From assembly GCF_003402535.2 (NCBI RefSeq), contig NZ_AP025172.1:806001-870000 (forward strand): a stretch of DNA of 64,000 bases. The letters are read 5' to 3'. The notes beneath the pieces were generated by a model. The model did no database searches. It saw only the letters and a list, made by a program, of their open reading frames with translations, and had not been told where the DNA came from. Origin of the DNA: Cupriavidus sp. P-10 (lineage in GTDB: Bacteria; Pseudomonadota; Gammaproteobacteria; Burkholderiales; Burkholderiaceae). Below are positions 44,722-52,980 of the stretch, piece by piece. The position numbers and the translations under genes are program-made. Numbering within the stretch: the first letter of the stretch is position 1; each line of letters begins with the position of its first letter.

Positions 44722-47424
44722 ATGACTGTTCGTAACCTCGATGCCCTGTTCCGTCCGCGCTCGGTCGCGCTCATCGGCGCGACGCTGCGGCCGCATAGCG
44801 TGGGGGCAACCGTGCTGGAGAACCTGTCCGCGGGCGCCTTTGCCGGCCAGCTGTACCTGGTCAATCCGAAGTATGCGACGCTGGCGGGCCAACCCTGTTA
44901 CGCGCGCGTCGGCGCGTTGCCGGCACCGCCGGACCTCGCGGTGCTGTGCACGCCTGCGCCCACCATCCCGGGGCTCATCGCCGAGCTTGGCGCCGCCGGC
45001 ACGCGCGCGGCCATCGTGCTGACCTCCGGCTTCGAGGGTCCCGAGGACAGCGCCGGAGGCGCCCTGCGGCAAGCCATGCTGGACGCGGCGCGGCCCCATC
45101 TGCTCAGGATTCTCGGGCCGAACTGTGTCGGGCTGATCGCTTCGGGGGTCGGCCTCAATGCCAGCTTCGCACCCGGCACGGCCCGGCAAGGCAAGCTGGC
45201 ATTCGCCACGCAATCCGGCGCGCTGGCCACCGCCGTGCTGGATTGGTCGCGCTCGCGGCAGATCGGGTTTTCCCATTTCATCTCGCTGGGCAACAGTGCC
45301 GATGTGGACGCCGCCGACGTGCTCGACTACCTTGCCGGCGACGCCGAGACGCATGCCATCCTGCTCTACGTGGAGGCGATCCGCCACGGCGCCAAGTTCA
45401 TGTCCGCGGCGCGCGCCGCCGCCCGCAATAAGCCGGTGCTGATCGTGAAGGGCGGGCGCTCGGCGCAGGCTGCGCGCGCCGCCGCGTCCCATACCGGCGC
45501 CATGGCCGGTGCCGATGACGTCTACGACGCCGCCATCCGGCGTGCCGGCATGCTGCGCGTGGACAGCACCGAGGGCCTGTTCGACGCCGTCGAGATGCTT
45601 GCACGCATGCGCGGGCTGCGTGGCGAGCGCCTCGCCATCCTGACCAATGGCGGCGGCGCCGGCGTGATGGCGACGGATGCGCTGGCGGATGCCGGCGGGA
45701 CCCTGGCCCGGCTGTCAGACCAGACCCTGGCCCGGCTGGACTCCGTGCTGCCCGCCACCTGGCCGCGCGCGAATCCGGTCGACATCATCGGCGACGCGCC
45801 CGTCGAGCGCTACCTGCAGGCCTACGCCATCCTCTGCGAGGCGCCCGAGGTTGACGCTGTGTTGATGATCCATGCGCCCACGGCCATCGTGCCGGCCGCC
45901 CAGATCGCGGCCGCGATCGTCAGCGCGCCGTCGGGCGGCAAGCCGCTGCTGACCGCATGGCTCGGGGCGGATGCCGTGCAGCAGGCACGCCGCTTGTGCC
46001 AGCATGCCGGCGTGCCGACCTTCGACACCCCGGAGCGGGCAGTGCGCGGCTTCCTGCAGGCCTGCGAATACCACAGGAACCAGCAATTGCTGATGCGCAC
46101 GCCGCCCGCAGACGGCACGTACACGCCAGCTGACAAGGACCAGGTGCGCACAATCATCGGCAATGCCCTCCGCGCCGGCAGGGAGTTGCTGACCGAGCCG
46201 GAGGCCAAGGCCGCGCTGGCCGCCTATGGCGTCCCCGTGATCGCAACCCGGACCGCGGCAAGCGTCGATGAGGCTGTCGACCAGGCCACACGGATCGGCT
46301 ATCCGGTAGTGCTCAAGATCCTGTCCCCGGACATCACGCACAAGTCTGCCGCGGGCGGCGTTGCACTGGACCTCGCCGACGCCGCTGCGGTGCGCAGCGC
46401 TGGCAGCGCCATGCTCGAGCGGATCTGGCAGCAAGCCCCGGAAGCACGGGTGGAAGGCTTTACCGTCCAGCCGATGGTCCGGCACGGCGATGGCTTCGAG
46501 TTGATCGTCGGCGCCGCCACCGATCCCGTGTTCGGCCCCGTCTTGTTGTTCGGCCATGGCGGCGTCAACACCGAACGCATTGGCGACCATGCGGTTGCGC
46601 TGCCACCGCTCGACGCGCTACTCGCGCAAGATTTGGTGTCGCGCACCCGCATCGGGCGCCTGCTGGAAGGCTGGCACGGACACTCGGGCGTCGACGGGGA
46701 CGGCTTGCTCCAGGTACTGGTACAGGTATCACGCCTGGTCTGCGATATTCCCGAGATCTCGGAACTTGATATCAATCCCCTCCTGGCGAGCGCGGCAGGC
46801 GTCATCGCGCTCGATGCCCGCATCGCCGTCAAGGTGCCGGCGTCGGGTACGCGCCTACGGCTGGCCATCCAGCCCTATCCGGAGGCGCTCGAGGAATGCG
46901 TCGAGCAGGACGGCCGCACCGTCGTGCTTCGGCCCGTGCGCCCGGCCGACGAAGCGACCTACCAGGCTTACTTCCGCCAGCTGACGCCGGAAGATATCCA
47001 TGCACGCTACTTCTGCACGTTCCGCGAGCCGGTACACAGCCAGCTGGCACGACTCACGCAGATCGACTACGCGCGGGAGATGGCGTTCATCGCGACGACT
47101 ACCGATGCGTGTGGTCAAACTTCCATCTTGGGAGAGGTCCGGGCGGTTGCCGATCCGGACAATCTCCAGGCGGAGTTCGGCATCGCCGTGCGCTCGGACT
47201 GCAAGGGACAAGGACTGGGAAAGCTGCTGCTCGAGAAGATGATCCGCTACGCGCGCGTAAAGGGCATCGGCGCGCTGGTGGGCTGCACCATGCAGCACAA
47301 CCGGGCCATGCTGACGCTGGCGCGCGCCTGCGGCTTCAGGTCGAGCATCGCGGCGGGCGCCGAGGGTGTCAGTCTGCACCTTGCGCTGCACGAGGAGAAT
47401 GCCGGCGTTCACACGCAGGGTTGA
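44722..47424 (+). CDS. ADP-forming acyl-CoA ligase fused to GNAT acetyltransferase
   Basis: 900-residue fusion: CoA-binding Rossmann domain (about 8-135), ligase CoA domain (150-290), a second succinyl-CoA-ligase-like domain (to about 450), ATP-grasp (about 475-700) and a C-terminal GNAT domain (about 725-890, with acetyl-CoA loop RSDCKGQGLGKLLLEKMI). The architecture is that of Pat/protein lysine acetyltransferases. The ligase histidine is retained (H257 in SHTGAMAG), so acetyl-CoA to acetate with ATP formation may still be possible. It may couple energy salvage to protein acetylation under low oxygen. Intact. Confidence 0.9.
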   Translation: MTVRNLDALFRPRSVALIGATLRPHSVGATVLENLSAGAFAGQLYLVNPKYATLAGQPCYARVGALPAPPDLAVLCTPAPTIPGLIAELGAAGTRAAIVLTSGFEGPEDSAGGALRQAMLDAARPHLLRILGPNCVGLIASGVGLNASFAPGTARQGKLAFATQSGALATAVLDWSRSRQIGFSHFISLGNSADVDAADVLDYLAGDAETHAILLYVEAIRHGAKFMSAARAAARNKPVLIVKGGRSAQAARAAASHTGAMAGADDVYDAAIRRAGMLRVDSTEGLFDAVEMLARMRGLRGERLAILTNGGGAGVMATDALADAGGTLARLSDQTLARLDSVLPATWPRANPVDIIGDAPVERYLQAYAILCEAPEVDAVLMIHAPTAIVPAAQIAAAIVSAPSGGKPLLTAWLGADAVQQARRLCQHAGVPTFDTPERAVRGFLQACEYHRNQQLLMRTPPADGTYTPADKDQVRTIIGNALRAGRELLTEPEAKAALAAYGVPVIATRTAASVDEAVDQATRIGYPVVLKILSPDITHKSAAGGVALDLADAAAVRSAGSAMLERIWQQAPEARVEGFTVQPMVRHGDGFELIVGAATDPVFGPVLLFGHGGVNTERIGDHAVALPPLDALLAQDLVSRTRIGRLLEGWHGHSGVDGDGLLQVLVQVSRLVCDIPEISELDINPLLASAAGVIALDARIAVKVPASGTRLRLAIQPYPEALEECVEQDGRTVVLRPVRPADEATYQAYFRQLTPEDIHARYFCTFREPVHSQLARLTQIDYAREMAFIATTTDACGQTSILGEVRAVADPDNLQAEFGIAVRSDCKGQGLGKLLLEKMIRYARVKGIGALVGCTMQHNRAMLTLARACGFRSSIAAGAEGVSLHLALHEENAGVHTQG

Positions 47425-47563
47425 GGCATCGCAATTGGCGCGCGCGGCGGGCGGCCTACGCTGGTAGCAGGCGAGCAGGCTGCTCGTTGCCTGCAAGCGT
47501 CCCCTGGGGCAGTCGGCGGCAGGCTTGCTCGCATTCATAAACCCGTTGCGGAACTGTCCCACC

Positions 47564-47850
47564 ATGAACCTTCAACGTGTCTTTGGCTGCCGGACCCTGC
47601 TGCTGGCGGCCCTGCTCTGCGCCGGCACCGCGCAGCGCTGGCCCAGCCCGAGCCGTCGCCTGCCGCGCCGCGGCCCCGCGAGGCAGTCCGCGGCGCAGAC
47701 CTGCTCACCGAGCCGGAGCAAGCCGACATTTGCGCAAGACTGCGCAGCGCCACGTCCGCGCAGGAGCGCCAGGCGATCATGCAGCGCACTCACGACCTGA
47801 TCGCGTCACGCTGCGCCACGGCGGGTCTGACAACCGGCGTATGGGGATGA
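47564..47850 (+). pseudogene. Small exported helical protein, frameshifted
   Basis: The ATG at 47564 begins a signal peptide (CRTLLLAALLCAGTAQ). The frame then becomes Arg-rich nonsense, while the -1 frame continues sensibly: QPEPSPAAPRPREAVRG, DLLTEPEQADICARL, RSATSAQERQAIMQRTHDLI, stop at 47848-47850. One base too many near 47636-47644 explains it. The QERQAIMQ helix resembles the PxERQxLL region of the Met-rich proteins at 13026 and 18866, without the Met-rich tail. Confidence 0.55.
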
Positions 47851-47879
47851 ACAACCGCGTTGGCAGCCGGTACGGCAGG

Positions 47880-48256
47880 ACTGCAGTCCGCGCGCGGCGG
47901 GAGCAACCGCGGCGGATGGCATGCCGGCGCCCGGGACGCCGATGGCGTTCGCTACCTGACCGGCGGTGTCGGTCAGGATGAGGCGGCTTACCTGCGCAAG
48001 CCAGCGGCGACTACAGCCTGCGGCTCACTTTCACCGGAACCGGCGGTCAATACCTCGCTGGTGTCGACACGCATATCTATGACAGCTGCGGCAGCGCTTC
48101 GCTGCCGTGTCCGATGGTCCGTTCCTGTTCGTCAAGCGGCCGCCAGGCCGCTATCGCGTCGTCGCCAGCGCGGATGGCAAGGAGCGCGAGCAGACGCTGG
48201 TGGTGCCGGCCAAGGGCGGCGTGTCCAGCACGATGCGCTGGACGCCTGCCTCATAG
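47880..48256 (+). pseudogene. Decayed YVSGG-family exported protein
   Basis: Pieces of one gene in three frames: GVRYLTGGVGQDEAAYLRK, then SGDYSLRLTFTGTGG and GVDTHIYDS, then VSDGPFLFVKRPPGRYRVVA and VPAKGGVSSTMRW ending at the TAG at 48254-48256. The order and motifs match the intact relatives at 38335 and 48540 (Y-x-SGG, then GPxxxxxxPPGxYR). At least two frameshifts (near 48000 and 48105) make it non-functional as read. Confidence 0.6.
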
Positions 48257-48539
48257 CCATTGGTCCCAGTCTGGGCCGGTTGGCGGCGTATCCGCCAGTT
48301 GATCCGGATGCCTGCGAGCCCACCGCCGCGAGCAGGCAATGGTAACGCGAATTGCCATGCCTTCGTCATGTCAGCTTGCGAGCAAGGCGTTGGCAACTTC
48401 GGCGCACAGCCGGCGGTAGCCGCTTCATGGACGCGGGATATCGGTCAGCATTCCAAGGCATCGCAGGCTCCCCTTCAGCCCGGTGGCGGCAACGGCCTCA
48501 GCGTTTCCCCGGCGGTGCCGCGCACACGAGGCCCTTGTC

Positions 48540-49076
48540 TCAGGTCCCGCCGCGGTAGCAGCCCTCGGTGCCACCGCCCTGCGCACGTCGCATTGCCTGG
48601 CGCGGGTTCCCCGTCCGCGCCGGCGCGACGAGGGAATCCCCTGGAAGGCGCAGCAGAAGCGACGGTCCGGTGCCATCCGGGCGCACGCGCACGGTTCGGC
48701 ATTCGATCGCGCCTGCGGAGCGGACCAGCGCGCGATAGTCGCCTGGCGGCAGTCGCAGGTACAGTAGCGGCCCTTCGCTCAGCACCAGTAGCACAATTTC
48801 GCGCCGAGCGTCGAACAGTGTCACGGTGACGTCGGACAAGCTGCTACCGTCGGCTTCGTTCACAAAGTGCATATGGACGTTGAAGCGCCCGGCAATGCTG
48901 CGCATCGCCGCCATTTGGTCCACGCCGATCCCGCCGGAAACGTAGTAGATGCCGTTCATGTGCTGAACCGCCGGCGCCGCCGGAACCGCGGGCGACTCCT
49001 GCGAAGCAGCGCCCGCGGGGATGGCAACGAATAGGCCCGGGCAGAGCAGGCAGACGGCAAGCGCAATCGCGCGCAT
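48540..49076 (-). CDS. Exported YVSGG-family protein
   Basis: 178-residue protein from the ATG at 49076 (RBS CAGGAGATTCC). The signal peptide is about residues 1-23 (ALAVCLLCPGLFVAIPAGAA). Then come GIYYVSGGIGVDQ, SIAGRFNVHMHFV and the beta-rich segment SEGPLLYLRLPPGDYRALV. Paralog of 38335-38820. The C terminus ends with an Arg/Gly-rich tail. Role unknown; an FNR-like box lies 94 bp upstream. Confidence 0.65.
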   Translation of the reverse strand: MRAIALAVCLLCPGLFVAIPAGAASQESPAVPAAPAVQHMNGIYYVSGGIGVDQMAAMRSIAGRFNVHMHFVNEADGSSLSDVTVTLFDARREIVLLVLSEGPLLYLRLPPGDYRALVRSAGAIECRTVRVRPDGTGPSLLLRLPGDSLVAPARTGNPRQAMRRAQGGGTEGCYRGGT

Positions 49077-49163
49077 GGGAATCTCCTGAGACAAGCCGGT
49101 AGCCGACAAGGGTCGGTTGCGCCGGTGATGCCATCCAGAGTAGGTGCGCACGCGAGCGTGATC

Positions 49164-49177
49164 TTGGGCTACATCAA
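49164..49177 (-). promoter_or_regulatory. FNR/ANR-like box
   Basis: TTGGG-CTAC-ATCAA, eight of ten positions, about 94 bp upstream of the exported protein gene starting at 49076, in the divergent region with the 18-bp palindrome. Confidence 0.48.
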
Positions 49178-49273
49178 GGCACGGCCACATCCGTCATCGA
49201 CGACCCGATGCCACCCGCCTGCTTGCCGGAGCTGTCGTACTGCGCGGCCAAGCCAACACGACGTGGGCGCGCA

Positions 49274-49291
49274 TGTCAGGGATCCCTGACA
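49274..49291. promoter_or_regulatory. 18-bp palindromic operator, second copy
   Basis: TGTCAGGGATCCCTGACA, perfectly palindromic, 78 bp before the receiver-like gene at 49369. Differs from the copy at 42094 only in one central base. In both regions it stands about 106-112 bp from an FNR box. Confidence 0.6.
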
Positions 49292-49368
49292 GCACCTTCT
49301 GGCGAGCTGACGCCACTCTCAGCCGCCCCTTATTTGCCGCAGCCAGTGCGGCAGGCGATACTGGGGCC

Positions 49369-49767
49369 ATGCCAGATCGCAATCAAGCCAATCTCCTCAC
49401 CGTGTACCTGCTCGAGCATGTCAATGCGATTCGAACCAGGCAGCTCGGTTTGCTCGGTCGAATGACTGCCATCCGTGTCGCGGGTTCGGGCCTCAGCGCT
49501 GCCACGGAACTGGCCGGGCTGATGCGTCTTCGCCCGGACGTCGTCCTGATCAGCCTAGGCACCGGTTATGCTCATGCACTCCTGGAGGTCAGGACGCTGA
49601 GGTCGACGCTGCCGGATACGATTGTGATCGTGCTGGCCGATAACCTCGGCCCGCCTCTGCGCCGCGCTTGCCTGAAGGCAGGCGGGAGCTACTGCTTCGA
49701 CAAGACGCTGGAACTCGATGCACTGCGCCTGGTCTTGGCCGGGCTGGCGGCGACCTTGCGGCCATAG
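49369..49767 (+). CDS. Stand-alone degenerate receiver-like protein
   Basis: 132-residue protein with the alpha/beta pattern of a response-regulator receiver (VYLLEHVNAIRTRQ, then LRPDVVLISLGTG, IVIVLADN and KAGGSYCFDKTLELDAL). The phospho-acceptor Asp position holds Ser62 (VVLISLG) and the acidic pair is E-H, while the later Lys (FDK) is present. It has no DNA-binding domain. It cannot be phosphorylated normally, so it may be a decoy or partner of the NarL-type system encoded just beyond. Confidence 0.65.
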   Translation: MPDRNQANLLTVYLLEHVNAIRTRQLGLLGRMTAIRVAGSGLSAATELAGLMRLRPDVVLISLGTGYAHALLEVRTLRSTLPDTIVIVLADNLGPPLRRACLKAGGSYCFDKTLELDALRLVLAGLAATLRP

Positions 49768-49800
49768 CATGCCGGCGGCGCCCGGCGCGGTGATGTAGCG

Positions 49801-50448
49801 TTACAGGTCCGCGTCGTCGTCGAACAGATGATTGCGCATGGCATAGCGCAACAGCATGGCCTCATTGGGCATCTGCATTTTTTCCATCAGCCGCATCTTG
49901 TAGGTGCTCACGGTCTTGGCGCTGACGCACAGTGCCGTGGCGATCGCCGTGATGGGCTCGCCCAGCACCAGCCGCCGATACACTTCCAGCTCGCGATCCG
50001 ACAGCCTCAGGTGCGGCAGGTCGTCGGTCTGATCCTTCAGCCCGCTTGCCAGCTTCGTGGCAATCGACTGGCTCACATAGGTGCCGCCCCGGGCTATCTG
50101 CCCGATGGCTGACACCAGTTCCGTGGCCGCGCTTTCCTTGGTCAGATAGCCTGCTGCGCCGGCCTGGAACGCGCGGACGATGTATTGCTCCTCCGCATGC
50201 ATGGTCAGGACCAGGATACGCAAGGCCGGGTGCTCGCCGCGCAGCAAGCGGATCAATTCCAGCCCGTTCCTGCCAGGCATGGAAAGGTCAAGCAGGAGCA
50301 CCTGCGGGGTGCATTCCCGTACCATCCTGGGCACTTGCGTACCATCGGCCGCCTCGCCGACCACCTCAAACACACCGGCCCGTTCCAGGATATGCCGCAG
50401 GCCGTCCCGCACCACGGCATGGTCATCCGCAATCATCACCCGGGTCAT
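49801..50448 (-). CDS. NarL/FixJ-type response regulator
   Basis: 215-residue two-domain regulator. The receiver has acidic pair D8/D9, phospho-acceptor D54 (LLLDLSMPG) and the conserved Lys in LTKESA. A LuxR-type helix-turn-helix follows (LSDRELEVYRRLVLGEPITA and VSAKTVSTYKMRLMEKM). The start overlaps the kinase stop (ATGA), so it is coupled to its partner kinase. Candidate target: the TGTCAGGGWTCCCTGACA palindromes, which are of the size LuxR-type dimers bind. Confidence 0.92.
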   Translation of the reverse strand: MTRVMIADDHAVVRDGLRHILERAGVFEVVGEAADGTQVPRMVRECTPQVLLLDLSMPGRNGLELIRLLRGEHPALRILVLTMHAEEQYIVRAFQAGAAGYLTKESAATELVSAIGQIARGGTYVSQSIATKLASGLKDQTDDLPHLRLSDRELEVYRRLVLGEPITAIATALCVSAKTVSTYKMRLMEKMQMPNEAMLLRYAMRNHLFDDDADL

Positions 50449-51788
50449 GCACGCTCTCCCTGCTCACGCGGAAATCGCACGACCAAGCGAAAGCCGTCGT
50501 CGGGCGAACTCTCGACAAGGACGTCGCCGCCCAGTAGCCGTGCGCGCTCGCGAATTCCCAGCAATCCCAGCGATTTGCGCTGACCAGCGCGCGCTGGCCG
50601 CTCCTTCAAGCCAGTGCCGTTGTCATGTATCTCGATCCGCAAGTTGGGCCCTTCCCTGCCAATGGAAACGGTTGCCCTGCTGGCCTCGGCGTGCCGAACC
50701 ACGTTGCTGAGCGCCTCCTGGACGATGCGGAATGCGGCGACGGCGATCTTTTCCGGCACCTCGTCGTCCGCGGCGACCACCGATACGGCGAGCCCATACC
50801 GGTTCGAGAAATCGTTGGCCAGCCATTCGATCGCTGGCACCATGCCCAATTCGTCCAGCAACGCGGGACGCAGATCCGTGGCAATGCGCCGCACCGACGC
50901 TACCGTGTCGTCGATCACGGTATGCATGGTTGCGATCTCCGCCGACAGGTTGGTGGCATCGCGGCCTTCCAGCACGTCGGCCTCCAGCATGGCGAGATCC
51001 ATCTTCAAGGCACTGAGGCGCTGACCCAGATCATCGTGCAGTTCACGGGCGATGCGGCGTTTCTCCTCTTCCCGCGCGGTGAGGATGCCATCAGAGAGCT
51101 GTTCCAGCTCTTCGCGGGAGCGGCGTAAGGCCTCCTCGGCCCGTACCCGCTCGGTGGTATCGCGCAGCATCACGGTATAGAGCTTGCCGCCGCGGTCCGA
51201 GGTCTGCGAGATTGACGCTTCAATCGAGAACTCGCTGCCGTCACGGCGTAGCGCATGCAGCATGCGTTGTCTGCCCATCTGGCGCTCCGATACGCCCGTG
51301 ACGCCAAAGCGGCGCACGTGCTCTTCATGGACAGCGCGGAAGCGCTGCGGGATGAAGTCGCTGAGTTTGCGCCCGATCGCGTCAGCTGCCGTCCAGCCGA
51401 ATAGCGTCTCCGCCATGGGATTGAACAACAGGACGCGCTGTTCGCTGTCCACTGTGATGATTGCCTCCATCGAGGACCGGATAATGCCGGCCAGCCGTGC
51501 CTCGCTTTCGGCCACCCGCTGGAGGTTGTCTGCGGCGGTCAGCCTGAGCTTGCGCATCCGGATCAGATAAAGCCCCAGCAGCAGACCGCTGCCTGCGCCC
51601 AGGACAGGCACCATTGGCGCCAACACCAGAGCGCGGTAGCGCTCCACGGCAGCCTGCAACAAGTACGCCAGCCCAACACAAGCCAGCACGACGCTCAGTC
51701 CGAGGGCGATGTCCGCAGGCCGCCATGCAGGAGACGGACTGGCTTGGCTGCTCGGCTGCGGATCGAGTGAAGACGCCTTCAGGGGCAT
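50445..51788 (-). CDS. Membrane PAS histidine kinase (HisKA_3/NarX-like)
   Basis: 447-residue sensor starting at the ATG at 51788 (RBS GAGGAGAG); a TTG-started extension to 51869 would include the FNR box and is unlikely. Two N-terminal helices with almost no periplasmic loop, a PAS domain (about 85-200) with VDSEQRVLLFNPMAETLFG, a coiled linker, the phosphorylation motif ARELHDDLGQRLSAL and an ATPase domain with the N and G boxes (DNGTGL, GLLGIRERA). No heme or cluster ligand is obvious in PAS. Confidence 0.9.
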   Translation of the reverse strand: MPLKASSLDPQPSSQASPSPAWRPADIALGLSVVLACVGLAYLLQAAVERYRALVLAPMVPVLGAGSGLLLGLYLIRMRKLRLTAADNLQRVAESEARLAGIIRSSMEAIITVDSEQRVLLFNPMAETLFGWTAADAIGRKLSDFIPQRFRAVHEEHVRRFGVTGVSERQMGRQRMLHALRRDGSEFSIEASISQTSDRGGKLYTVMLRDTTERVRAEEALRRSREELEQLSDGILTAREEEKRRIARELHDDLGQRLSALKMDLAMLEADVLEGRDATNLSAEIATMHTVIDDTVASVRRIATDLRPALLDELGMVPAIEWLANDFSNRYGLAVSVVAADDEVPEKIAVAAFRIVQEALSNVVRHAEASRATVSIGREGPNLRIEIHDNGTGLKERPARAGQRKSLGLLGIRERARLLGGDVLVESSPDDGFRLVVRFPREQGERA

Positions 51789-51855
51789 GCTCTCCTCTCT
51801 GTTACCTTGCCAATGGACTATAGAGTTTGTGCGCGGAAAGGCAACGGCGCTGTGC

Positions 51856-51869
51856 TCGATGCGGATCAA
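51856..51869 (-). promoter_or_regulatory. FNR/ANR box
   Basis: On the minus strand TTGAT-CCGC-ATCGA, nine of ten positions, 74 bp upstream of the kinase start at 51788. It would place the two-component system under FNR control. Confidence 0.58.
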
Positions 51870-52076
51870 AACCGGAATTTCGCCGTTGCCGGCAACGTCG
51901 GAGCCACAACACGTGTGCCGACACCGGCTGAGTAACGCACATCAGACATTAGCTCAGGAAATGGCTCGGGTATGTCGGCAAACCAACGTTCGGCCTGGCA
52001 AGCAATGTGCCGGCCGAGCGAAGCGCCTGCGGCCAGGCAGTGCGCTGCCAGTGCCCCCACGGGCAGCGCACACTCG

Positions 52077-52919
52077 TCAGTGTGACATGAAGACTGGCAA
52101 AGACGACTGGCGCAGCAGGGCCCGGGTGGTGCCACCCAGCACAAGCTCCCTCAGCCGGGAGCGCCCATAGCCGCCGGCGACCAGCAGGTCGGCTTGTACC
52201 TTGTCCGCAAGTTGCGGCAGAACGTGGTCAGGGTCGCCCTCCCCGACCAGGAGATTGGCATTGATGCCATGGCTGGCCAGCCACGCGGTTAGCCGGTTTC
52301 CACTGTCACGGTAGCTTTGTTCCTCAATGGCAGCAGCATACTTGCCTGCGCCGACCACCAGGACGGAAACAGCACTGGCATGCGCGAGCCACAGCAATGC
52401 GTCCGCTACCGCCCTCGCGGCCTCTCTGCCGCCGTTCCATGCAATGGCGACATGGCCACCAAAGCGAGGTCCGGACGCGCCCGGCACCAGCAAGATGGGC
52501 CGGCCGGCATTGAGCATCGCATACTCCGCAACCCCGGCCAGCAGCGCCGGGACATCGGCATCCGCCGACGGCGGTGCGGGCAGGATAAGATCGGCGAAAC
52601 GGCCCTCGTCGGCAAGCGCCCAGCCGGACTCGGCGTCAATAACGATATGCCGGGTGGGAATGTCCGGCGCCACTTGCCTAGTCAGCGTGTCGAGGGCTTC
52701 CTTGTGACCGGCAACCAGTTTGTGCAGCTGGCTGGCGGCAAGCGCCGCGTATTGTCCGGCTTCTTCGCCCGCCCCGCGAAACGGCTCCAGGTTAGTTCCA
52801 GTTGCAGTCAGTCCGACCACGCTGCCGCCAGATTCCGCGGCAACCCGTGCGGCCGTTTCAATGCGTGCCGACCGGGCTGAATCTTCGCTGAGGTCGACGA
52901 GGATGGTTCTAAAGTCCAT
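52077..52919 (-). CDS. Universal stress protein, tandem-domain (type MDFRTI)
   Basis: 280-residue tandem USP. It starts MDFRTILVDLSEDSARSARI and the second half has VAIAWNGGREAARAVADALL with loop GGYGRSRLRELVLGGTTRALL, ending LPVFMSH. It is closest to 58382-59221 (both with TGxxxxPxxGAG(D/E)) and differs from the MDYATI type. It lies 61 bp behind the beta-CASP gene, probably the same transcript. Confidence 0.9.
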   Translation of the reverse strand: MDFRTILVDLSEDSARSARIETAARVAAESGGSVVGLTATGTNLEPFRGAGEEAGQYAALAASQLHKLVAGHKEALDTLTRQVAPDIPTRHIVIDAESGWALADEGRFADLILPAPPSADADVPALLAGVAEYAMLNAGRPILLVPGASGPRFGGHVAIAWNGGREAARAVADALLWLAHASAVSVLVVGAGKYAAAIEEQSYRDSGNRLTAWLASHGINANLLVGEGDPDHVLPQLADKVQADLLVAGGYGRSRLRELVLGGTTRALLRQSSLPVFMSH

Positions 52920-52980
52920 GACGTGATTCCGTGGTTTGACCGACGTGACAAAAAATGCATAGGGCAGGCGCCGGGCTGGA

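Noticed and set aside
44407..45492. 361-codon open frame on the minus strand
   Set aside because: Antisense to the BON and acyl-CoA ligase genes, no motif.
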